Source of the DNA: JBNPEO01 sp050490315
GTDB lineage: Bacteria > Actinomycetota > Actinomycetes > Actinomycetales > Micrococcaceae
Length of the DNA: 64,000 nucleotides
NCBI RefSeq assembly: GCF_050490315.1
Contig: NZ_JBNPEO010000003.1
Coordinates: 372,001 to 436,000, forward strand
Direction of reading: 5' to 3'
The notes under the pieces were generated by a model. It saw only the letters and a list, made by a program, of their open reading frames with translations, searched no databases and had not been told where the DNA came from. A program made the position numbers and the translations under genes. Shown one piece after another: positions 17,304 through 25,229 of the stretch. The stretch's first letter is position 1; each line of letters opens with the position of its first letter.

Positions 17304-20060
17304 TTACACCTCAGTCTCTTGCGTGTGGCGTGAACGAACCCGGCTGGTTGCTCCTAGTTCGGATGATCCTGCCGGTTCTAGTACTCGTGCTGGTGCCAGT
17401 AATCCTGCTGGTTCGGCGGAACCTGGCCGTAAGGGGATGGATGCTCCGATGAGGACAGGCTCTTTGGCTGCGGCGGCTTTTTCTTCTGCAGTGGCTGGCC
17501 GCATCTGTCCCCGCTCATCCGGGACAAAAGTAATCGAGTCATCCTTTTCGTGTGGGGCATTCACAAAGGAACGGAAACGGCGCAAGCGCTCGGGATCCTT
17601 GAGAGTCTCAGCCCATTCGTCCACGTAGCTTTCAACGTGCTGGGACATAGCGGCTTCTAGATCCGCCACAATACCAAGGGAGTCGTTGACCACCACGTCT
17701 TGAACGTGTTGGATGCCGCCCTCGAGTTCCTCTTGCCAGCGGGCTGTGCGCTGGAGGCGGTCTGCCGTGCGGATGTAGTACATAAAGTACCGGTCAATGT
17801 ACTTGATAAGTGTTTCGTCATCGAGATCCTTGGCCAGGAGCTGAGCGTGCGCCGGAGTGGCTCCGCCATTGCCACCCACGTACAGGTTCCAGCCGTCAGC
17901 CGTAGCAATCACACCAACGTCCTTGCCACGTGCTTCAGCGCATTCACGGGCACAACCGGAGACACCCATCTTGAGCTTGTGAGGGCTGCGCAATCCGCGG
18001 TAGCGCAGCTCCAGCTGAACTGCCATGGCCACCGAGTCTTGAACACCGTAGCGGCACCAGGTGGAGCCCACGCAGGACTTCACAGTGCGCAGAGATTTGC
18101 CATACGCCTGCCCGGATTCGAAGCCAGCATCAACCAGTTCTTTCCAGATTTCCGGTAGTTGCTCGAGCCGGGCGCCAAACATATCGATGCGCTGCCCACC
18201 AGTGATCTTGGTGTACAGCTGGTATTTTTCTGCCACGGCGGCGATCACACCGAGCTTCTGCGGGGTGATCTCTCCGCCGGCGATGCGGGGGACTACCGAA
18301 TAGGTGCCGTCCTTTTGCATATTCGCCAAAGCGCGATCGTTAGTGTCCTGAAGGGTTCCGCGACCGGCATCGAGCACGTAGGCGTTGTTCTGGCTGGCCA
18401 GAATGTTGGCGATGGTCGGCTTGCAAATATCGCAACCGGCACCGGTGCCGTACTTGTTCATAATCTCTTCGAAGGAGCTCAGGCCGAGCACGCGCACCGA
18501 CTCAAAGAGTTCTTGACGAGACAAGCTGATGTGCTCGCACAGGGCCTTGGAAACTTCCACACCGTTTTTGCGTAGCTCTGTTTCCAAAAGCTTTTTGATC
18601 AGTGGGACACACGAGCCACACTGGGTTCCGGCCCGGGTGCAGGCCTTCAGGCCAGTCACATCGGAGACGGGATCTGATCCTTCGCACGTTCCACAGCCGC
18701 CAATGGCGTCCCGAATAGCCCCGGCGGTGACGTTTTTGCACGAACACAAAGTGGCGTCGTCGGGCAGTTCCGTCTCTGGAGCGCTTCCACCGGCGGCGCT
18801 CAAATAGGCGCCCGGCTCGGCTGGAAGCTCGCGGCCCAAAAGCGGACGCAAAGATGTGTAGGCCGTGGCGTCGCCAACAAAAATGCCACCCAAAAGGGTT
18901 TTGGCATCGTCAGTGGTCACAATTTTTTGATAAATCCCACGCGCCGGGTCAGCGTAGACGATCTCCAAACTGTGTTCAGCCGTGGCAAAGGCGTCACCAA
19001 AGCTGGCCACGTCTACGCCCGAGAGCTTGAGCTTGGTGGCGGTGTCAAAACCGGGGAAAGTCGCCTCGCCGTTGTGCAAACGGTCCGCAACGATTTCGGC
19101 CATAGTGTTGGCCGGCGCCACCAGACCAAGGCACATACCTTCAAAGTTGGCCACCTCCCCGATAGCCCAAATGCCAGGTACGTCTGTGGCGCAAGCTTCG
19201 TTAATGACCACGCCGCCGCGAGGACCCAAGGAGAATTGCTGCCCTGTGCCGTTTTCTGCCTGGCTGTTTTCTGCGCGGAACAGATCATCACGAGGTTTCA
19301 CACCAACGGCAGCGATCACCAAGTCCGCCGGAATGACACGGTCATCGGCCATAAGAACGCCGGTGACATTGCCCTCGTCATCACTGTTAATGGCCGCCGG
19401 GTAAACGCCGTTGTGAACGGTGAGTCCTTTCGCGGCCACCAGACGACCGAGTGCTTGGCCAGCGCCCTCGTCCAGCTGGGCGTTCATCAACCACTTTCCG
19501 CCGCCGATCACCGCTGGAACCGCGCCAAGCTGGGCTGAGCCCGCAGCCGCTTCAAGGCCCAACAGACCACCGCCAATGGTCACTGCATTGACTGGCCGGC
19601 CGAGCTTAATCTCGAGCTCCTTGATGGACTTGTTAATGGCCCACACGTCGTCCAAGGTGCGGTAGACATGGGTCAATTCGGAGCCCGGGATGGATAAGCG
19701 GGCAGCGTCCGAACCCGTAGCAACGACAAGCTCGTTATAAGGGTACGTGTGGCCGGCAGCTGTGTGGACAGTTTTGTTGTTGGTATCAATTCTCACCACA
19801 CGCTCGCCGGTTTTCAGCTCAATCGCTGCGTGTTCCCACAAGCTGGTCTCACCTAGAGAGAGATCAACGTCCGGTTCGGTGAGGGCTTTGCTGAGGGCTA
19901 CCCGGTCGTACGGGAGGTGAGCTTCTTCGCTGAGCACCGTGATGTGCCAGCCGTCGAGCCCGCGGGCCTGCATTGCCTCGGTGAAGCGGTGCGCGGCGGG
20001 GCCACCGCCGGCTACCACAACGTGGCGGATGTTCTGCGGGTGCAACTGCTTTTCGGTCAC
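17304..20060 (-). CDS. nirB: Assimilatory nitrite reductase [NAD(P)H], large subunit NirB
   Basis: This enzyme reduces nitrite to ammonium with NAD(P)H through FAD, [2Fe-2S], [4Fe-4S] and siroheme. In order: a flavoprotein half ('VVVAGGGPAAHRFTEAM', 'LPYDRVALSKAL', 'PGIWAIGE'), a BFD-like [2Fe-2S] domain near residues 437-485 ('LCSCKNV', 'TQCGSCVPL'), and a second CxxC segment ('GCDICKP'). The siroheme/[4Fe-4S] ligands follow in 'SCVGSTWCRYG' and 'SGCARECAEA' near 660-705. At 918 residues it is longer than usual; the excess is an Ala/Pro-rich tail of about 55 residues. The small subunit gene nirD is divergent rather than downstream. Confidence 0.95.
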   Translation of the reverse strand: MTEKQLHPQNIRHVVVAGGGPAAHRFTEAMQARGLDGWHITVLSEEAHLPYDRVALSKALTEPDVDLSLGETSLWEHAAIELKTGERVVRIDTNNKTVHTAAGHTYPYNELVVATGSDAARLSIPGSELTHVYRTLDDVWAINKSIKELEIKLGRPVNAVTIGGGLLGLEAAAGSAQLGAVPAVIGGGKWLMNAQLDEGAGQALGRLVAAKGLTVHNGVYPAAINSDDEGNVTGVLMADDRVIPADLVIAAVGVKPRDDLFRAENSQAENGTGQQFSLGPRGGVVINEACATDVPGIWAIGEVANFEGMCLGLVAPANTMAEIVADRLHNGEATFPGFDTATKLKLSGVDVASFGDAFATAEHSLEIVYADPARGIYQKIVTTDDAKTLLGGIFVGDATAYTSLRPLLGRELPAEPGAYLSAAGGSAPETELPDDATLCSCKNVTAGAIRDAIGGCGTCEGSDPVSDVTGLKACTRAGTQCGSCVPLIKKLLETELRKNGVEVSKALCEHISLSRQELFESVRVLGLSSFEEIMNKYGTGAGCDICKPTIANILASQNNAYVLDAGRGTLQDTNDRALANMQKDGTYSVVPRIAGGEITPQKLGVIAAVAEKYQLYTKITGGQRIDMFGARLEQLPEIWKELVDAGFESGQAYGKSLRTVKSCVGSTWCRYGVQDSVAMAVQLELRYRGLRSPHKLKMGVSGCARECAEARGKDVGVIATADGWNLYVGGNGGATPAHAQLLAKDLDDETLIKYIDRYFMYYIRTADRLQRTARWQEELEGGIQHVQDVVVNDSLGIVADLEAAMSQHVESYVDEWAETLKDPERLRRFRSFVNAPHEKDDSITFVPDERGQMRPATAEEKAAAAKEPVLIGASIPLRPGSAEPAGLLAPARVLEPAGSSELGATSRVRSRHTQETEV

Positions 20061-20150
20061 GGGGATGGCCTTTCACTTCAGCCACAGCTCGTTCACCGCG
20101 GCTCGTGCTTCGAGCCTAGGCAACTGCCATTGCCCAGCAGTTTCTCTTGT

Positions 20151-20188
20151 GTAACAGCGCATTAACTTTCTTGTCACGCTGAGGTTTC
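20151..20188. promoter_or_regulatory. Candidate GlnR box in the nirB-nirD gap
   Basis: The sequence reads GTAAC-n6-TTAAC-n6-GTCAC-n6-GTTTC. The actinobacterial GlnR consensus is gTnAC-n6-GaAAc repeated with 6-bp spacers. Both 'a' boxes match fully and lie exactly 22 bp apart; the 'b' boxes are weaker. It sits about 90 bp upstream of nirB and 115 bp upstream of nirD, so one site could serve both. Confidence 0.55.
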
Positions 20189-20204
20189 GGGCTCGGTGAG
20201 GTGG

Positions 20205-20218
20205 CTTTTACGTAAAAG
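20205..20218. promoter_or_regulatory. Perfect 14-bp palindrome between nirB and nirD
   Basis: CTTTTACGTAAAAG is a perfect dyad, 17 bp from the candidate GlnR box towards nirD. It could bind a dimeric regulator; NnaR, encoded nearby, is one candidate. The assignment is inference. Confidence 0.4.
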
Positions 20219-20302
20219 ACACATTGAACGCATCGCCGTGAAACACCGCTTGCCTAGCCTGAAAACACAGCCTTAGCAGGCCCACCCGGAAGGACATTCA
20301 TC

Positions 20303-20704
20303 ATGAGCAGCACCGCAGTACTCGAATACAACGTCACTGACATTCAGGCGCCGTCCGTTGTTGGGCCCGAAGCGGCTAGCTCGTGGTTGAGGGTTTGTGC
20401 CACCGAGGATCTTGAACCGGGCTGGGGCGAGGCAGCGTTGATTCAGGGCCAGCAGGTTGCGCTGTTCCGTATGGCCGATGGTTCGGTTTTTGCTGTTTCC
20501 CACACAGACCCCGCCACTGGTGCACAAGTGATGGCTCGCGGAATCGTTGGGTCCAGGGGTGAGCGCTTGACGATCGCCTCGCCACTTCACAAAGACGTTT
20601 ACGATCTCCAGAGCGGTGAGTGCTTGTCCAATCCCGCCCTGCGGCTGACCGCATACCCCACACGCCTCACTGAGGGCTCAATCGAAATTCAGCTAGCCGC
20701 CTAG
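20303..20704 (+). CDS. nirD: Nitrite reductase small subunit NirD
   Basis: 133 residues with a Rieske-like fold ('WLRVCATEDLEPGWGEAALI', 'VALFRMADGSVFAVSHTDP', 'LTIASPLHKDVYDLQSGECL'). The usual CxH...CxxH iron ligands are absent, as is normal for NirD. It partners NirB. A GGAAGGA site precedes the ATG. It is transcribed away from nirB, which is unusual because most actinobacteria have a nirBD operon. Shared control through the intergenic sites is likely. Confidence 0.9.
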   Translation: MSSTAVLEYNVTDIQAPSVVGPEAASSWLRVCATEDLEPGWGEAALIQGQQVALFRMADGSVFAVSHTDPATGAQVMARGIVGSRGERLTIASPLHKDVYDLQSGECLSNPALRLTAYPTRLTEGSIEIQLAA

Positions 20705-20735
20705 GGCGTTTTACTCTGGGCGCTGTCTGGGGATT

Positions 20736-20920
20736 TTGGAACACTTTTTGCCGAGTGCCTGGTTTTGGCTGGTGCTGGCGCTATTGCTTGTCCTGTGGCT
20801 GTCCACCCGGTGACCTAGTCCCGGCACGCTTCAGGGCCAACGTAAAAGCCTGGCGAGAACGCACCAGATCCCTTGCTCGCGAACAACAGTCGTTGAGCCA
20901 GCCACCAGCTAGCGAAGTAC
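20736..20920 (+). pseudogene. Possible frameshifted small membrane protein gene downstream of nirD
   Basis: From TTG 20736 one frame gives 'EHFLPSAWFWLVLALLLVLW', a good membrane helix, and stops at 20813. The next frame then continues 'DLVPARFRANVKAWRERTRS' and 'LAREQQSLSQPP', a typical basic juxtamembrane tail, and runs on into the 3' end of the convergent mutase gene. A one-base indel near 20805-20813 would join them. This may be a recent frameshift, a sequencing error, or chance. Confidence 0.3.
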
Positions 20921-22750
20921 CTACAAACCGAGAGCTTCGCGCACGTCCTCAAGTACGGCGTCGAGCGCTTCCCGGGCGTCTTGACGTACGGCAGGTAACT
21001 CTGCTGAGGAGCCCACCGGGCGGATGACCTCTAGGTAGCACTTGAGCTTCGGTTCGGTGCCGCTGGGACGAATGATGACCCGTGTATTGTCGCGGGTTAT
21101 AAACAATAGCCCGTCAGTGGGGGGTAGCTCCTCGGTACCTTCGGCAAGGTCAGTAAACACATCAACTGTAGAGCCAGCGAACGACTGTGGCGGTGCCACG
21201 CGCAGACGGTTCATCATGGCATCCAAAAGCCCTAAATCTGCCACTCGAACACTGAGCTGGTCGCTCGCGTGCAGGCCATGGAACAAGTAGAGCTCATCCA
21301 GGGTGTCAAAAATCGTTTTTCCAGCAGCCTTTGCTTCGGCTGCAAGCTCGGCAATCAACACTGCAGCGGAAATACCGTCTTTGTCGCGAACTAGATCGGG
21401 CGCCACGCAGTAGCCCAGAGCTTCCTCGTAGCCGTAAACGAGCCCGGGCACACGGGAAATCCACTTGAACCCAGTGAGAGTCTCGCAATGTGAATAGCCG
21501 CCAGCGGTCGCAATGCGCGCCAGTAGACGCGAAGAAACGATCGAATTGGCAAAAACGCCGTTCGAGGCGGTTTCGGCGTCGCCACTGAGTTCCGGAACCT
21601 GGCCAGAGGATGCACCAGTGGAAATGCCGGCACCATCGATAGCAGCTTCGTTTGAAGTACCGTTAGCCAGCCGGGCCACCACGTGAGCACCCAACAAAGA
21701 GCCCACTTCATCGCCGCGGAGCATTCGCCATTCGCCCGTGGCAGGGTCCTTCGCCGCCACAGCTGCGCGGTCAGCATCAGGGTCATTGGCCAGAACGCTA
21801 TCCGCGTCCAACTCAGCGGCCGCTGCGAGTGCCAAATCCAGCGCGCCAGGTTCCTCCGGGTTAGGGAATGCCACGGTGGGGAAGTCAGGATCCGGTTCGG
21901 CCTGTTCAGCAACCAAGCTAACGTCGGTAAATCCGGCAGCCGCCAAAACGTTGATCGCGGTTTGACCGCCCACCCCGTGCATTGGCGTCAAAACGATCTT
22001 CAAATCCCGCGACGGGAAGCGCTCGGCTTCAGCCAAGCCAGCCACCGCGGCCTGGTATTCAGAGGCAATGGATTCGGGCAGAACCGTCCACCCTTCCTCC
22101 GCGAGCTGGATGCTGTCCAAGGAACCAACCGCTTCAATGCGGGCTGCAATTTCAGCGTCGTACGGTGCCACAATTTGTGAACCACGGCCGCTCTCTTCCA
22201 CAGCGCGGCCGCCCAGATACACCTTGTAGCCGTTGTCCTGGGGTGGGTTGTGACTTGCTGTCACCATGACGCCACCGTCGCAGTCCAAGGATCGCACCGC
22301 GTAGGCCAGCAACGGTGTGGGCAGCGCGGACGGCATCAGAAACGTTTGGATCCCGGCCGCGGTAAAAATTGCGGCCGTTTCTTCAGCGAAAATGTCTGAG
22401 TTATATCTAGCGTCAAAACCGACGACGGCGCGTGGCGCCGTACGTGCATCGGAGGTTTCGGCGTCGTTCACTTTTTCGGTGAGAAACTTTGCCAACCCCG
22501 CTGCGGCGCGACGCACCACCACACGGTTCATACGCATTGGACCAGGGCCCAGTGCTGCCCGAAGACCAGCTGTTCCGAACTGCAAGGTACCTGAGAAACT
22601 GTCCTGAAGCTCCTGGAGCGCGGCCGGATCTTCCGCCGACCTGGCAACAAGGGCCTTGAGCTCAGCGGCGGTGGCCGGATCCGGGTCCTGGGAAGCCCAC
22701 TCGAGGGCGTCGTTACACAGTTGCAGTACGTCGGCGTCTGGAAGCGTCAT
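20921..22750 (-). CDS. Phosphohexomutase family protein (phosphomannomutase/phosphoglucomutase type)
   Basis: 609 residues with the four alpha-D-phosphohexomutase landmarks: the phosphoserine loop 'TASHNPPQDNGYKVY', the Mg-binding 'DPDADRAAV', the sugar loop 'GFKWISR...GYEEALGYC' and the phosphate loop 'RPSGTEPKLKCYLE'. The length and N-terminal '.LQFGTAGLRA' match the long PmmB/PGM2-type branch, whose members act on hexose or pentose phosphates. The start lies 49 bp downstream of the stop of the purine nucleoside phosphorylase gene, which makes a phosphopentomutase role in nucleoside salvage plausible (inference). Confidence 0.88.
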   Translation of the reverse strand: MTLPDADVLQLCNDALEWASQDPDPATAAELKALVARSAEDPAALQELQDSFSGTLQFGTAGLRAALGPGPMRMNRVVVRRAAAGLAKFLTEKVNDAETSDARTAPRAVVGFDARYNSDIFAEETAAIFTAAGIQTFLMPSALPTPLLAYAVRSLDCDGGVMVTASHNPPQDNGYKVYLGGRAVEESGRGSQIVAPYDAEIAARIEAVGSLDSIQLAEEGWTVLPESIASEYQAAVAGLAEAERFPSRDLKIVLTPMHGVGGQTAINVLAAAGFTDVSLVAEQAEPDPDFPTVAFPNPEEPGALDLALAAAAELDADSVLANDPDADRAAVAAKDPATGEWRMLRGDEVGSLLGAHVVARLANGTSNEAAIDGAGISTGASSGQVPELSGDAETASNGVFANSIVSSRLLARIATAGGYSHCETLTGFKWISRVPGLVYGYEEALGYCVAPDLVRDKDGISAAVLIAELAAEAKAAGKTIFDTLDELYLFHGLHASDQLSVRVADLGLLDAMMNRLRVAPPQSFAGSTVDVFTDLAEGTEELPPTDGLLFITRDNTRVIIRPSGTEPKLKCYLEVIRPVGSSAELPAVRQDAREALDAVLEDVREALGL

Positions 22751-22798
22751 AGCTCTAAAACTATCCTCAAATCGGGTGGGAGTCGCTGTGCAAGTGAA

Positions 22799-23602
22799 CT
22801 AGAGCTTGGCGATGATGTCTGCGAGCAAACGGGAGATCCGTGGTCCTGCAGCCTCGCCAGCTTCGAGAACTTCGGCGTGGCTCAGCGGTACGGGGCTGAT
22901 TCCGGCGGCCAGGTTGGTCACCAAGGAGATGCCGAACACCTCCATTCCGGCGTGACGGCCGGCAATCGCTTCCAAAGCGGTGGACATGCCCACGAGGTCT
23001 GCGCCGATGCGCTTGGCGTACTGAACTTCAGCCGGGGTTTCGTAGTGCGGACCTGTGAACTGTGCGTAAACGCCCTCGTCCAAAGTAGGGTCAACCGACT
23101 TGGCCAGATCGCGTAGGCGTGAGGAGTACAGGTCAGTCAGATCAACAAAGGTGGCACCTTCGAGCGGGGAAGTGGCCGTGAGATTGATGTGGTCGCTGAT
23201 CAGGACGGGTGTTCCCGGCGCCCAGTTTTCATTCAGGCCACCGCAACCGTTGGTCAGGACAAGTGTTTTACAACCGGCGGCTGCAGCGGTACGGACTCCG
23301 TGAACCACAGCGCGCACGCCTTTGCCTTCGTAGTAGTGCGTACGAGCGCCGAGAACCAGAGCGCGCTTACCTTCTTTGGTGAGAACAGAGCGAATGGTGC
23401 CGGTGTGACCCACTACTGCTGGAGCCGAAAACCCGGGCACGTCTGCCGCATTTAGTGTTGCAGTGGTCCCGCCAATCAGCTCTGCGGATTCACCCCAACC
23501 TGACCCCAAAACCAGGGCTACGTCGTGCTGCGCTACGCCAGTTTGGGCGGCGATGTAGTCTGCGGCGGCTTGGGCGGCGTCAAAAGGCTCAGAAATAGTC
23601 AC
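22799..23602 (-). CDS. punA: Purine nucleoside phosphorylase (trimeric, PNP/MTAP class)
   Basis: This enzyme cleaves purine (deoxy)nucleosides with phosphate to base and (deoxy)ribose 1-phosphate. Motifs: 'VALVLGSGWGE' (phosphate loop), 'ARTHYYEGKG', 'LTNGCGGLNE', 'FTGPHYETPAEV', 'LVGMSTALEAIAGRHAGM'. GTG 23602 gives 267 residues beginning 'VTISEPFDAAQAAADYIA', which matches where related proteins start. The frame stays open to 23728 with no better start. It is divergent from the LpdA-type gene and precedes the mutase gene. Confidence 0.9.
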   Translation of the reverse strand: MTISEPFDAAQAAADYIAAQTGVAQHDVALVLGSGWGESAELIGGTTATLNAADVPGFSAPAVVGHTGTIRSVLTKEGKRALVLGARTHYYEGKGVRAVVHGVRTAAAAGCKTLVLTNGCGGLNENWAPGTPVLISDHINLTATSPLEGATFVDLTDLYSSRLRDLAKSVDPTLDEGVYAQFTGPHYETPAEVQYAKRIGADLVGMSTALEAIAGRHAGMEVFGISLVTNLAAGISPVPLSHAEVLEAGEAAGPRISRLLADIIAKL

Positions 23603-23736
23603 CGGATCAAGGTACCCGTGTTTACGCCGAATGCACAGTAACTCTGCCCGGGTAACTCCGATTTGTGCGTCAATTGCTGGGATTTTCATCACCCGGAACC
23701 CGCCTGAAGTGGAAGTGCACCTGCACATAGGCGAGA

Positions 23737-25161
23737 ATGGATCGTGTGACGAGCCAACTTGATTTCACTGTCCCCCGTATTGCAATCCTCGGTGGAGGGC
23801 CTGGTGGTTATGAAGCGGCAATTGTTGCAGCATCCCTCGGCGCCAAAGTCACCATTATCGAACGCGCCGGACTCGGCGGTTCCGCAGTTCTGACGGACGT
23901 TGTTCCCTCAAAAACTCTGATCGCTACGGCTGATCTGATGACCCGTGTAGGTGAGGCGGGTGCGCTGGGCGTGAAGTTTGACGTCGACGGCGGTGACTGC
24001 GTCCCGACCATGCGCGCTGACCTGAAGCAAGTGAATGACCGGCTTTTGGGCCTAGCTCGCGAACAGTCCCGGGACATTCAGTCCGGTCTGGAGCACCAAG
24101 GGGTGCGAGTACTGATCGGCTCCGGGAAACTTCTGGACAACAAAACCATTGAAGTTCTCACCGCTGAAGGCACGGAGACCATCGAAGCGGACGCGATCCT
24201 GCTGGCTGTTGGTGCCCACCCGCGCGAACTGCCCACAGCACGTCCAGACGGGGAACGAATCCTCAACTGGGCGCAGATTTACAACCTCGAAGAACTTCCC
24301 GAAGAGTTGATCGTTGTAGGTTCGGGCGTTACCGGTGCGGAGTTCGCCTCGGCCTACAACGGTTTGGGTTCCAAAGTCACATTGATTTCCAGCCGTGACC
24401 GCGTGCTTCCGGGCGAAGACTCAGACGCTGCTGAGGTACTTGAAGAAGTGTTTGAACGCCGCGGTGTGCGGGTTTTGGGCCGTTCGCGCGCAGAAACGGT
24501 TGAACGCACCGAGGACGGCGTTGTGGTGACCCTAGGTGATGGCTCCACCGTGACCGGCAGCCACTGCCTCGTCTGCGTTGGTTCCATTCCGAACACCGCC
24601 GGTATTGGTCTTGAAGAGGCCGGTGTGGCACTCACCGAGAGTGGCCATGTAAAGGTCGACGGCGTCTCCCGCACCACCGCGCCCGGCATTTACGCTGCGG
24701 GTGACTGCACCGGTGTTTTTGCTTTGGCATCAGTTGCTGCCATGCAGGGCCGCATAGCGATTGCCCACTTGATGGGTGACGGTGTGAAGCCGCTGCGTAT
24801 CAAGCAGGTTGCTGCCAACATCTTCACCTCGCCGGAAATCGCGTCTGTGGGTGTTTCCGAGGCTGATCTGGCCGCTGGTAAGTATCAGGGTGATGTGGTG
24901 AAGCTGTCACTGCAGTCCAATGCCCGCGCCAAGATGCGCAATCACAAAGACGGCTTTGTGAAGATTATCGCTCGTAAGGGTTCAGGCACCGTGATCGGTG
25001 GTGTGGTAGTTGGCCCGAACGCGTCTGAGTTGATCTTCCCGATCGCTGTTGCTGTGGCGCAAAAGCTTCACGTAGACGACGTCGCCAGCACCTTCACCGT
25101 GTACCCCTCGCTGAGCGGTTCAATTTCTGAGGCTGCCCGGCGCTTGCACGTGCACATGTAG
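23737..25161 (+). CDS. LpdA-type NAD(P)H quinone/flavoprotein reductase lacking the redox disulfide
   Basis: 474 residues, two-dinucleotide-binding flavoprotein fold: 'RIAILGGGPGGYEAAIVAASLG', 'LIVVGSGVTGAEFASAYNG', 'GIYAAGDCTGVFALASVAAMQGRIA', and the C-terminal interface domain. Where lipoamide dehydrogenases have CxxxxC, this protein reads 'GGSAVLTDVVPSKT', so it cannot be a classical disulfide reductase. This matches the M. tuberculosis LpdA (Rv3303c) group, described as NAD(P)H:quinone reductases. A GTG at 23746 is an equally possible start. Confidence 0.82.
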   Translation: MDRVTSQLDFTVPRIAILGGGPGGYEAAIVAASLGAKVTIIERAGLGGSAVLTDVVPSKTLIATADLMTRVGEAGALGVKFDVDGGDCVPTMRADLKQVNDRLLGLAREQSRDIQSGLEHQGVRVLIGSGKLLDNKTIEVLTAEGTETIEADAILLAVGAHPRELPTARPDGERILNWAQIYNLEELPEELIVVGSGVTGAEFASAYNGLGSKVTLISSRDRVLPGEDSDAAEVLEEVFERRGVRVLGRSRAETVERTEDGVVVTLGDGSTVTGSHCLVCVGSIPNTAGIGLEEAGVALTESGHVKVDGVSRTTAPGIYAAGDCTGVFALASVAAMQGRIAIAHLMGDGVKPLRIKQVAANIFTSPEIASVGVSEADLAAGKYQGDVVKLSLQSNARAKMRNHKDGFVKIIARKGSGTVIGGVVVGPNASELIFPIAVAVAQKLHVDDVASTFTVYPSLSGSISEAARRLHVHM

Positions 25162-25180
25162 CCTGCACGTTCACATGTAG
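25145..25180. repeat. 17-bp direct repeat with 19-bp period over the lpdA-type gene's stop codon
   Basis: TGCACGTGCACATGTAG (25145-25161) and TGCACGTTCACATGTAG (25164-25180) differ at one base. The first copy contains the gene's last codons and TAG stop; the second repeats them downstream. Confidence 0.65.
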
Positions 25181-25229
25181 AGTGCCGTGGCGTGTCGCTG
25201 TTCAATGGCCAACAGAGGCCAAGCTGTGC

